From Candidatus Aminicenantota bacterium (GTDB taxonomy: Bacteria > Acidobacteriota > Aminicenantia > UBA2199): a DNA stretch of 7,596 bases. The position numbers and the translations under genes are program-made. The notes under the pieces are model-generated. The model saw nothing but the letters and a program-made list of their open reading frames with translations. It was not told the DNA's origin and searched no databases. The stretch's first letter is position 1; the number at the start of each line of letters is the position of its first letter. The DNA is taken from the NCBI GenBank assembly GCA_020355945.1, contig CP070627.1:1398154-1405749 (forward strand), in the 5' to 3' direction. Positions 1 to 5,336 of the stretch are shown here, in pieces.

Positions 1-722
1 TTTTCTTTTTCATCTTTAAGTATATTATTGTGCCAGGCGACAATCCTTTCTTCACCGGATTTGGTCAAAATTGGGTTTTCATAGTATTCAACCAGCTCTG
101 TTTTTCCAGCCATCAGTTCTTTGAAAACACCTTTTACATCTTCCTTTATCCTTTCCGGGATACATAAATCAAACCAATTTTTGCCTACAATTTCTTCTTC
201 TTTATAACCCAAAACATCGCACCCCTTTTTGTTGATAAGAGTGACTATTCCCTGGTCATTAAGGGCTATGATTATAACTGCCGCTACATTAAGGTACTGC
301 TGTGCCCTGTTTCTTTCCTGGCGTAACTTCTCCCATAATCCCGTATGTTTGGTTAGGTCCCTGAAGTTTTCTATAATGCCAATTATCTCACCATCGCGGG
401 TTCGCAGTGGTGAAGTTGTTATGTTTATAGGGACTTTATTCCCCTCTTTATTGGTTATGTTTATCTCATAATTGAAACATATTTTCCCGGTTTCCAGGCT
501 CTCTTTTAAAGGACATTTTTCTTCGCAGAGATCATTCCTTAGAATATGAAAACATTCTTTATCCAGTACTTCCTCTGCTTTGAAACCGGTGATTTCCTCA
601 GCGGAACGATTAAATGTGGTAATCCTGCCATTTTTATCTATGGTAGCGATTCCCCCTTCTATACTTGAAAACATATCCTCTAAGAATTCTTTTGTTACCA
701 GAGAAAACTCTTTTTTCATCAT
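1..722 (-). CDS. Two-PAS-domain sensory/regulatory protein, N-terminal 240 residues (runs off the window)
   Basis: The minus-strand frame opens with two consecutive ATGs at 722 and 719 and stays open to base 1, so the C-terminus and the output domain are missing. Residues about 13-123 form a first PAS domain (IATIDKNGRITTFNRSAEE, then a hydrophobic GEIIGIIENFRDLT end). A short linker at about 124-140 (LWEKLRQERNRAQQYL) looks helical. Residues about 141-238 form a second PAS domain with GCDVLGYKEEEIVGKNWFD and an ERIVAWHN segment. The first PAS carries a Cys cluster (C57, C66, C70, C82; FHILRNDLCEEKCPLK), a pattern I associate with PAS domains of sigma-54 activators and kinases in anaerobes. 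The second PAS looks more like those of sensor kinases. Output could be histidine kinase, GGDEF/EAL or AAA+; this cannot be seen. No membrane segment is visible, so a cytoplasmic sensor is likely. No Shine-Dalgarno precedes the start, and an in-frame stop at 732-734 limits upstream extension. Confidence 0.85.
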   Translation of the reverse strand, partial: MMKKEFSLVTKEFLEDMFSSIEGGIATIDKNGRITTFNRSAEEITGFKAEEVLDKECFHILRNDLCEEKCPLKESLETGKICFNYEINITNKEGNKVPINITTSPLRTRDGEIIGIIENFRDLTKHTGLWEKLRQERNRAQQYLNVAAVIIIALNDQGIVTLINKKGCDVLGYKEEEIVGKNWFDLCIPERIKEDVKGVFKELMAGKTELVEYYENPILTKSGEERIVAWHNNILKDEKE

Positions 723-728
723 TTGTAT

Positions 729-757
729 ATATTAAGCGAAAAGCCGGATAATGTCAA
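729..757 (-). promoter_or_regulatory. Sigma-70-type promoter of the PAS gene, predicted leaderless
   Basis: On the minus strand TTGACA (757-752) is followed after exactly 17 nt by TAATAT (734-729). The -35 box is a perfect consensus match and the -10 box matches 4 of 6. With the usual 6-7 nt to the start point, transcription would begin at about 722, the A of the first ATG. No Shine-Dalgarno lies before that ATG, which fits a leaderless message. Confidence 0.6.
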
Positions 758-982
758 TTATTCTCCAGACAAAATATATGAATTTAGCATTTAATAATGT
801 GGCAAAAAAAAGGGCGAATATCATCATACAGGATATAACGGGAAAATTTATCCGCTCTTGCACACTCGAGATTATTCAAGGATCTGTATTTGGTTTTTTT
901 CCTGACCACAACCCAGAACCAAAAAGGAAAAACAATTATAAATGATAAATGATTTTGCACGCACCGCCCCCTTTTTCTACTT

Positions 983-1042
983 TGTCCCGGACACTGGTCA
1001 CCTTTCTGGAATCCACCCATGAGAAATAATTCACCTGGCACC
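983..1042. repeat. Possible REP-like intergenic palindrome
   Basis: The segment contains a perfect 11-bp odd palindrome, TGTCCCGGACA (983-993), flanked by GGTCACC (996-1002) and, 29 bp further on, by TCACCTGGCACC (1031-1042). On the minus strand these read GGTGCCAGGTGA and GGTGACCAGTGTCC, two related GC-rich modules within AT-rich DNA. This resembles the short palindromic units mobilised by REP-associated tyrosine transposases. Only one copy is visible in the window, so repetition in the genome is inferred. Confidence 0.35.
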
Positions 1043-1070
1043 AAAATTTACTGACTGAAGTGGTTTTTAA

Positions 1071-1565
1071 TTATCCTTTTTTAACCGCTTCTTTATATTC
1101 AATGATATGATCGCAGTAGGGATCGCCTCCGGGAATCGATTTCGAGATTCTATAACAAAGATTCTTTCCCAATGCCTCTACCAGTGTTTTTTCCATCCGG
1201 GTGTGGGCCTCGCATACTTCAGGCTTATTCCATTGATAGGGACAATCCCATACTCTTATTACCACCCTCTTATCGGAGAATTCAACCACTTTCCCATTAC
1301 CTCTTAAGGTATTGAATATCCTGATAACGTATAATGCAACCGATTCAAGGTCATCGGGCTTTACTCTTTTTTTTGCTCTTACGGCAATCTCCAAACCATA
1401 TCTTCTACCCACTTCCCTGATGAGGTTTAAGCCATCTTCACCGTACTTTTCGTAAATGGCCTCATATAGGATTTTAATCCTTCTCACCAATCCGGCAGTT
1501 ACGCTTTTATACCTTTTTTCTATTGGCACTTCTTCGATTTTAACACCATCGGGTAACTGGATCAT
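1071..1565 (-). CDS. L-2-amino-thiazoline-4-carboxylate hydrolase-like small Cys-containing protein
   Basis: A 164-residue soluble protein without signal peptide. Residues about 15-75 are a charged helical region. Residues about 95-160 contain VWDCPYQW, EVCEAHTRMEK, KNLCYRI and a terminal GGDPYCDHIIEY. The GDPYC ending and the spaced Cys/His residues (C108, C118, H121, C137, C151) resemble the L-2-amino-thiazoline-4-carboxylic acid hydrolase family (PF14196), and more distantly V4R-type domains that share a GDPYC ending. Most proteins carrying this name have no tested hydrolase activity, so the enzymatic role is doubtful; a metal- or Fe-S-binding accessory role would suit the neighbours. It starts at ATG 1565 after GGAAGGAG with 11 nt spacing. 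It lies 82 nt downstream of the cytochrome gene and is probably the last gene of the six-gene operon. Confidence 0.6.
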   Translation of the reverse strand: MIQLPDGVKIEEVPIEKRYKSVTAGLVRRIKILYEAIYEKYGEDGLNLIREVGRRYGLEIAVRAKKRVKPDDLESVALYVIRIFNTLRGNGKVVEFSDKRVVIRVWDCPYQWNKPEVCEAHTRMEKTLVEALGKNLCYRISKSIPGGDPYCDHIIEYKEAVKKG

Positions 1566-1582
1566 TCTATTTCATTCTCCTT

Positions 1583-1606
1583 CCCACACCAACCAAACAT
1601 GGTGGG
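1583..1606 (-). promoter_or_regulatory. Weak imperfect hairpin before the last operon gene
   Basis: In the 82-nt gap between the cytochrome and the hydrolase-like gene, an RNA stem can form from CCCACCA pairing with TGGTGTGGG (a 2-nt bulge, 8-nt loop). It ends almost on the GGAAGGAG ribosome binding site of the next gene. It has no T-run and so is not a standard terminator. It could influence translation or mRNA processing, but the stem is short. Confidence 0.2.
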
Positions 1607-1647
1607 ATGTCACATTTTCCTGTTTTTTCCCGGCAAGTATTTTTTCT

Positions 1648-2709
1648 TTATTTTTTGTAGGGCCGGGCCATTTTTTTTACCTGTTCTGTTGTAAATGGTT
1701 CTGCATAACAAGAATATTGCAGCATCGGTTTTTCTTTCGTTATTAAAGGAATCCATTTATCTCCTTGCCTATCTACAAATTGCCATTCCAGTTGGTCAGG
1801 TACAAGAGGAACCACACCTTTCCACGAAACCATTTGATTGTCTTTAAATTTTGCCATAGGGACGGATTTAACTCTCTTAATAAGATTTACTGCCTCATTG
1901 GCATGGCAGTCAGTACATCCTCTGGCTTTTGCCCCGATGGCATGAGTAAAATAGGGGGCATAGGTAATGAATTTCTTACCGTTATATACGATGGTTTGAA
2001 CATTACCGGAGGTAACTTTGCCTTTGTAATTAACAAGAATCATCCACTCCTGTACGGGCGGAAAAAAGTTACCCGCCCTTTTTCCCTGTTCCAGGAATTT
2101 ATTAAAATGACAATTTAAACAGGAAGTGGTATTGGTTACATGGCAGGCAGCGCAATCCAATTTATTTTTATGCACGTTGTGGGCCCTGGTATCTTTTTCC
2201 AACGAGTGACAATCCCGGCATGAAGCTTTTATCGCTCCTTCAGCACGCATAGTACGATAGAAAGTACCATCTCCATGAACATCCTGCCCGTTATGACAAT
2301 CTACACAACCCATACCATTTGCGATATGGACATCCAGGGTGTTTTTATTCTTACCGATTTGAAAAGTAACCTTTTCCCTGGAGTGACACGTTAAGCATGT
2401 GTTTGAATCTTTTGCCGCTTTCAAGCTGTAAGAGCATTTTTGGCCGTCTTTTTTTATATGACATTGATCACATGATGTGATATGACAATTTTTACAGTCC
2501 AGCTCTTCATAGGGGATCCCTGTTAATTCTTTAAATCCGCCATTTTCCTCGTACCAGTATCGCATTCCCTCGCCGGTGTGATGTAAACTTTTATAAAAGC
2601 ATGGTGTTGGGGTGTCGTTTGCATTACTGACAGCAATAAAAGCACCGGTTAAAAGTATGATCACAACAACCGTTACTATCACCCATGAGTTCTTTACAGT
2701 ATGTTTCAT
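1648..2709 (-). CDS. Exported octahaem c-type cytochrome
   Basis: A 353-residue protein with eight CXXCH haem-binding motifs at residues 72, 80, 105, 135, 164, 186, 197 and 265. The N-terminus is a classical signal or anchor: basic residues, a hydrophobic stretch at about 9-27, then SNA|ND at 28-32 as a plausible signal peptidase I site. Mature haem attachment would therefore occur outside the cytoplasmic membrane. Many extra His residues (for example H43, H44, H128, H145, H177, H180, H256) can serve as distal ligands. Seven haems are packed within residues 72-201; the eighth stands apart after a haem-free stretch (about 205-260, EWMILVNYKGKV...). The tail from about 285 has no haem motif and may be a binding or docking region. 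The HHTGEGMRYWYEENGG-LTGIPYEEL lead-in recalls a multihaem cytochrome family of anaerobes; its substrate is not known to me. The start is fixed by AAGGAGG 10 nt upstream. It sits 32 nt after the scaffold gene. Confidence 0.9.
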   Translation of the reverse strand: MKHTVKNSWVIVTVVVIILLTGAFIAVSNANDTPTPCFYKSLHHTGEGMRYWYEENGGFKELTGIPYEELDCKNCHITSCDQCHIKKDGQKCSYSLKAAKDSNTCLTCHSREKVTFQIGKNKNTLDVHIANGMGCVDCHNGQDVHGDGTFYRTMRAEGAIKASCRDCHSLEKDTRAHNVHKNKLDCAACHVTNTTSCLNCHFNKFLEQGKRAGNFFPPVQEWMILVNYKGKVTSGNVQTIVYNGKKFITYAPYFTHAIGAKARGCTDCHANEAVNLIKRVKSVPMAKFKDNQMVSWKGVVPLVPDQLEWQFVDRQGDKWIPLITKEKPMLQYSCYAEPFTTEQVKKMARPYKK

Positions 2710-2741
2710 TTTTTCAAAACCTCCTTTTAAATGATAATATT

Positions 2742-3167
2742 TTATTTAATCTTGTTCCGCTTCATCAATTTGCGCTCATAGTCTTTGATGGCATCATGAA
2801 GGGCGCCTACTCCCAAAAGAGAACAATGCTTTTTATGTTCGGGAAGACCCCCAAGCGCAGCAATTACATCATCATCCGTCATCTTTTTGGCTTGTTCAAT
2901 TGTTTTTCCCCTGGCAAGAACCGTCATCATACTGCTTGTGGCAATTGCCCCGGGACATCCGAAGGACTTAAATTTGATGTCGATAATTCTACCTGATGCC
3001 ACTTTTATCCACAGCATCATCTGGTCACCACATGCAGGATCACCGGTAAGGGAAAATCCATTGGCTTCGCCCTCTGACATCTCACCAACATTGCGTGGAT
3101 TGAGAAAATGATCCATCACCGTCTCATTATAAAAAAGCACAGGCCCTGTTTGCTTTCTCTTTCTCAT
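2742..3167 (-). CDS. NifU/IscU-type iron-sulfur cluster assembly scaffold
   Basis: This 141-residue protein matches the NifU N-terminal/IscU family (PF01592), on which [2Fe-2S] clusters are built before transfer to target proteins. The three ligand cysteines are present: C46 and D48 in TGDPACGD, C71 in FKSFGCPGAIATSS, and H114-C115 in EHKKHCSLLGV. LPEHKKHC and the family helix ALHDAIKDYERK complete the fold. Length is normal for a stand-alone scaffold; there is no fused NFU or ferredoxin domain. The residues after C71 (PG, where GS or GA is more usual) are a small deviation. No cysteine desulfurase is encoded in the window, so sulfur must come from elsewhere or the protein may act as a carrier. 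ATG 3167 is preceded by AAGGAG with 8 nt spacing; this site lies within the last codons of the upstream gene, indicating coupled translation. Confidence 0.92.
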   Translation of the reverse strand: MRKRKQTGPVLFYNETVMDHFLNPRNVGEMSEGEANGFSLTGDPACGDQMMLWIKVASGRIIDIKFKSFGCPGAIATSSMMTVLARGKTIEQAKKMTDDDVIAALGGLPEHKKHCSLLGVGALHDAIKDYERKLMKRNKIK

Positions 3168-3171
3168 CTTC

Positions 3172-3465
3172 TCATCTCCTTCTTCTAAAGCGTCTCATTC
3201 GTCTCCCCATTCTTTTGTTACCTTCACCGGGGCCTTTAGTGTCAATTTTAAACCGCTTCCCCACTTCACTAATCAGCCCCAGTACGGTAATGGCGCCACC
3301 CAGGACCTTGCCCAGGGTATAGGCAAATTTTTTAGAAGGAGATTGATCTATTTTTTTCTCAATTGCTGCAGGTTCTTCGTCATCATGGATGATTTCCCCT
3401 TCATAGACGTGGGGGTCTTCATCTTGTTTTACAATATCTTTCACCTGGTTTTTTTTTTGTTCCAT
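3172..3465 (-). CDS. Hypothetical 97-residue bipolar protein with acidic N-terminus and Arg-rich tail
   Basis: I do not recognise a family. Residues about 10-38 are acidic (DEDPHVYEGEIIHDDEEP), residues about 47-70 form a hydrophobic to amphipathic segment rich in Gly (FAYTLGKVLGGAITVLGLIS), and the last 15 residues are strongly basic (KRMGRRMRRFRRRR). The central segment may be a short membrane-associated or interaction helix; it is too short and polar for a confident transmembrane call. The reality of the gene rests on its tight fit: its ATG follows the Mrp stop codon with no base between (TAAATG), and its stop lies 4 nt before the scaffold start. No strong Shine-Dalgarno precedes it, so translation probably depends on reinitiation from the Mrp gene. 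The basic tail suggests binding to nucleic acid, acidic lipid or an acidic partner; this is inference. Confidence 0.7.
   Translation of the reverse strand: MEQKKNQVKDIVKQDEDPHVYEGEIIHDDEEPAAIEKKIDQSPSKKFAYTLGKVLGGAITVLGLISEVGKRFKIDTKGPGEGNKRMGRRMRRFRRRR
3176..3181 (-). promoter_or_regulatory. Ribosome binding site of the scaffold gene, embedded in upstream Arg codons
   Basis: AAGGAG (3181-3176) lies 8 nt before the scaffold ATG at 3167 and is formed by the last Arg codons of the preceding gene (AGA AGA AGG AGA TGA). The site therefore fixes the scaffold start and explains part of the poly-Arg ending of the upstream protein. Confidence 0.75.
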
Positions 3466-4266
3466 TTATTTTATAATTTTTTCCACGATGTCTTCAAATA
3501 CTTTCGCTGTTGGCGTACCCTCCTGCAGGAGCCCGGCGAGTTGACCTTTATCCCCGCACTCCACGATTTTAGGATCAATGGGTATTCGGCCCAATAGGGG
3601 AATATGATATTCCCGGGCAATTTTTTCACCACCCCCTGATTTGAATAAATCAATTTCTTTGCCGCAGTGAGAACATACAAATCCGCTCATATTCTCTACC
3701 ACACCCAGGATTTTCAACTTAAGCATCTTTGCAAAGGTCACTGCTTTTCGTGAATCCAGCAGGGAAACCTCCTGGGGAGTGGTAACAATAACAGCCGCAG
3801 TGGCGGGAATCAATTGGGCCACCGAGAGAGGTTCATCACCGGTTCCCGGTGGAGAGTCACAAATCAACCAATCCAGGTCACCCCATTCCACATCCCCTAA
3901 AAACTGTTGAATGGCCTTCATTTTCAAGGGTCCACGCCATACCACGGGGATATCCATTTTTTCCAGGAAAAATGCCATAGAAATCAGTTTCAAGTTTTCA
4001 GTAATAGAAACCGGGAACATTCGATTTTGCAGCATTTCTACTCGCCTGTTTTCCGCGCCCAGCATTTTTGCCAGGTTAGGGCCGTGGATATCCACATCCA
4101 GGAGTCCCACTTTCAGGCCTTTTTGGCTCATGGCCAGTGCCAGGTTTGCCGCCACCGTACTTTTTCCCACTCCCCCTTTTCCACTGAATACCAGCATCCT
4201 GTTTTTCACATGATTCAACATTTGTGCGATTTTTTTATCATCTTCACTCATCTTTTCCTTGCGCAT
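3466..4266 (-). CDS. mrp: Mrp/NBP35-family P-loop ATPase (Fe-S cluster carrier)
   Basis: A 266-residue ParA/MinD-like ATPase of the Mrp/ApbC/NBP35 group, which binds and transfers Fe-S clusters in an ATP-dependent way in the cytoplasm. The deviant Walker A motif GKGGVGKST is at 29-37 with the signature lysine K30 and K35. DVDIHGPN (57-64) is the switch I region. [13 protein letters not shown] (134-146) is the Walker B/switch II signature typical of Mrp. [12 protein letters not shown] (191-202) contains the C198-X2-C201 pair that in this family holds a bridging cluster at the dimer interface. There is no N-terminal Cys-rich or DUF59 domain, as in short Mrp proteins. The start at 4266 follows two Shine-Dalgarno-like tracts (AAGGAGGAG and AAGGAG); the ATG at codon 6 is a less likely alternative. 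It follows the NifX-like gene by 21 nt, a pairing common in anaerobes. Confidence 0.93.
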   Translation of the reverse strand: MRKEKMSEDDKKIAQMLNHVKNRMLVFSGKGGVGKSTVAANLALAMSQKGLKVGLLDVDIHGPNLAKMLGAENRRVEMLQNRMFPVSITENLKLISMAFFLEKMDIPVVWRGPLKMKAIQQFLGDVEWGDLDWLICDSPPGTGDEPLSVAQLIPATAAVIVTTPQEVSLLDSRKAVTFAKMLKLKILGVVENMSGFVCSHCGKEIDLFKSGGGEKIAREYHIPLLGRIPIDPKIVECGDKGQLAGLLQEGTPTAKVFEDIVEKIIK

Positions 4267-4287
4267 TGGTTACTCCTTACTCCTCCT

Positions 4288-4743
4288 TTATTTTTTGTCT
4301 TTCTGCTTCTCTTCTTCCGAAATTGCTTCATGGCTTCCTCTTTTACCCTGGCCAACTCCACTTTTACATCCACGTCTTCCACGTCTGTATCTACGTCTAT
4401 GCCCGCAAGTTTTACCCATAAATCCATTTAATGAGATACCCGGGAGTTCTCTATTGAGCAATTGTTTTACAATATAGTCGGGGTCTCCTATCATACCCGG
4501 TACCACTTCAACACCATGAAAACTTAACATTCGCAAAAAAAACTGCGGACACCCGCCGCAGATAATCCGGGTGATCTGGTTTTTTTGTAAAACTGCAATA
4601 AGCTGATTCGCATGCTCGAAAATCAGGCTGCATTTCTCTTTTCTCTTTACCACCCCATTATCGATATCATAAATCAACAGGCTGTCGGCAATATCAATCC
4701 TTGGGCTCAGGCCATTTCTAAAAAGTGGTATGGCAACTTTCAT
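4288..4743 (-). CDS. NifX/NifB-like dinitrogenase iron-molybdenum cofactor domain protein with basic C-terminal tail
   Basis: Residues 1-100 match the dinitrogenase iron-molybdenum cofactor biosynthesis domain (PF02579; NifX, NafY and the C-terminal part of NifB): MKVAIPLFRNGLSPRIDIADSL at the start, ITRIICGGCPQFFLRML at 58-72, and VEVVPGMIGDPDYIVKQLL at 78-96. Such proteins bind metal-sulfur cofactors or their precursors in the cytoplasm; many copies occur outside nitrogen fixation and their clients are unknown. C62 and C65 in CGGC are unusual, since the more common text here is CGG followed by a non-Cys residue. The tail (111-151) is basic and Gly-rich with C113 and C126. The open frame could begin 33 codons earlier at 4842, but those residues look untranslated and the family N-terminus MKVAIP fixes the start at 4743. 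No Shine-Dalgarno is present; the sigma-54 promoter directly abuts. Confidence 0.85.
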   Translation of the reverse strand: MKVAIPLFRNGLSPRIDIADSLLIYDIDNGVVKRKEKCSLIFEHANQLIAVLQKNQITRIICGGCPQFFLRMLSFHGVEVVPGMIGDPDYIVKQLLNRELPGISLNGFMGKTCGHRRRYRRGRRGCKSGVGQGKRGSHEAISEEEKQKDKK

Positions 4744-4753
4744 ATAATATATA

Positions 4754-4769
4754 TGCAAAAAGCATGCCA
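4754..4769 (-). promoter_or_regulatory. Sigma-54 (-24/-12) promoter of the six-gene operon
   Basis: On the minus strand TGGCATG (4769-4763), four bases, then TTGCA (4758-4754) match the sigma-54 consensus TGGCACG-N4-TTGCA with one mismatch. The invariant GG and GC are 10 nt apart, as required. Counting from the GC at -13/-12, the start point falls on 4743, the A of the ATG of the NifX-like gene, implying a leaderless or nearly leaderless message. Sigma-54 promoters need an enhancer-binding ATPase activator, so the operon would be switched by a specific signal. Confidence 0.65.
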
Positions 4770-4837
4770 TATATTGGAACCCCGGGATGATGGGATATAA
4801 GAATAATGGAATGATTGAAGTGTTGTTAAATGAATAA

Positions 4838-4857
4838 AACAAAATGTTTCATTTGTT
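4838..4857. promoter_or_regulatory. Candidate activator-binding inverted repeat
   Basis: AACAAAATG-TTT-CATTTGTT is an inverted repeat with one unpaired A. It is centred about 105 bp upstream of the predicted sigma-54 start point, within the usual range for enhancer-binding-protein sites. It does not match the NifA TGT-N10-ACA pattern. Half-sites in AT-rich DNA arise easily by chance. Confidence 0.3.
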
Positions 4858-5030
4858 GCAATATGCTGCATTTTCATTGGTGGTTTTTTTCAAATTTTTG
4901 CTTTTTACTTTAACCGTTAACCGGAGAATGAATCCGGGAATCCACAGGAATGGGGCAACACCATGCACTGCCTGGACCGCAACAACATCTATCGCATCCT
5001 TTCAAAAAGAAGTTAAGAATATTGTTTCTC

Positions 5031-5336
5031 TCAAAAAAAGTGCAGAGAAAGCAAGTGAGGAGGTAAAGTTCTCTTTAATACCTCCAGGACCCTTTGGTCA
5101 CCCGGTTTAAATATTGCCCCGAAAATCTTTCTTATATTCTTATGTCTAAACATGTCTTTATCCATAATTGAAGAGGGGCCTAAAAGATATATATCACAAT
5201 TTTCTCCCGTATGATTAACAATCTCCATAAATGTGCCGTTAAAGATAGTTGTGGCGGAAAGTATGATGGCATCTGCTTTTTTTATGTATTTCCTCTCATT
5301 TTGAATGGGAAGCAGTTCATCATGTTCCTTGATCAT
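5031..5336 (-). CDS. C-terminal half of a DUF364 protein, separated by a frameshift
   Basis: This 101-residue frame continues the protein encoded at 5722-5333. It reads MIKEHDELLPIQNERKYIKKADAIILSATTIFNGT, then a Rossmann-like strand (CDIYLLGPSS), then IFGAIFKPGDQRVLEVLKR. That is the second half of the DUF364 domain (PF04016), whose only structural precedent known to me combines an enolase-like N-terminal fold with a Rossmann-like fold and has been proposed to chelate heavy metals. The ATG overlaps the stop of the upstream frame (ATGA), so coupled translation is possible. However, adding one T to the TTTT run at 5343-5340 joins both frames smoothly through INVFDMIKEHDELLP. I therefore read it as one broken gene, or a sequencing error, more than as an independent protein. 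Confidence 0.8.
   Translation of the reverse strand: MIKEHDELLPIQNERKYIKKADAIILSATTIFNGTFMEIVNHTGENCDIYLLGPSSIMDKDMFRHKNIRKIFGAIFKPGDQRVLEVLKRTLPPHLLSLHFF

Larger units (their letters stand above)
723..1070. other. 348-nt intergenic region without a supported gene
   Basis: This stretch separates the six-gene run ending at 1071 from the PAS gene. It holds the PAS-gene promoter near 729-757 and a REP-like segment near 983-1042. Open frames exist on both strands (751-945 plus, 784-1044 minus), but their translations are low-complexity, have no ribosome binding site or recognisable family, and overlap each other, so I do not call them. I see no clear rho-independent terminator for the upstream operon. 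Confidence 0.6.
4744..5030. other. 287-nt intergenic control region upstream of the NifX-like gene
   Basis: Besides the sigma-54 promoter it contains an imperfect inverted repeat at 4838-4857 (see separate entry) and a weak 5-bp GC hairpin at 4921-4937. No convincing terminator for the DUF364 gene is seen. On the minus strand just after that gene, an open stretch would encode a Cys-rich peptide (GCDRCCCGPGSAWCCPIP), but it has no ATG and no ribosome binding site, so I do not call it. Confidence 0.5.

Noticed and set aside
784..1044. 86-codon minus-strand open frame in the gap before the PAS gene
   Set aside because: Low-complexity translation, no ribosome binding site, no family resemblance, and it runs through the REP-like palindromes and the PAS-gene promoter's neighbourhood.
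1031..1055. Plus-strand CTGGCACC as a second sigma-54 promoter
   Set aside because: No GC dinucleotide at the required 10-nt distance and no plus-strand gene downstream.
2380..2440. CX15CH haem motif in the cytochrome (C92 to C108-H109)
   Set aside because: The spacing fits, but C105-X2-C108-H109 is a normal CXXCH that explains the same residues.
4288..4420. Possible frameshift in the tail of the NifX-like gene, because an alternative frame reads DVDTDVEDVDVKVELARVK
   Set aside because: The actual frame gives a Gly/Arg-rich Cys-containing tail of a type common in these proteins and ends with clean spacing to the Mrp ribosome binding site. The alternative frame would run into the Mrp gene.
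3907..4431. Long plus-strand open frames (up to 174 codons) opposite the Mrp and NifX-like genes
   Set aside because: They are antisense shadows of well-supported minus-strand genes; translations are rich in His, Phe and Ser with no recognisable domain.
4744..4842. 33-codon N-terminal extension of the NifX-like frame
   Set aside because: The extension has no family similarity, contains the sigma-54 promoter, and the family N-terminus MKVAIP begins exactly at 4743.
4895..5030. Cys-rich minus-strand peptide GCDRCCCGPGSAWCCPIP after the DUF364 gene
   Set aside because: No ATG or ribosome binding site in that frame; only a weak TTG start is possible, and no neighbour supports it.
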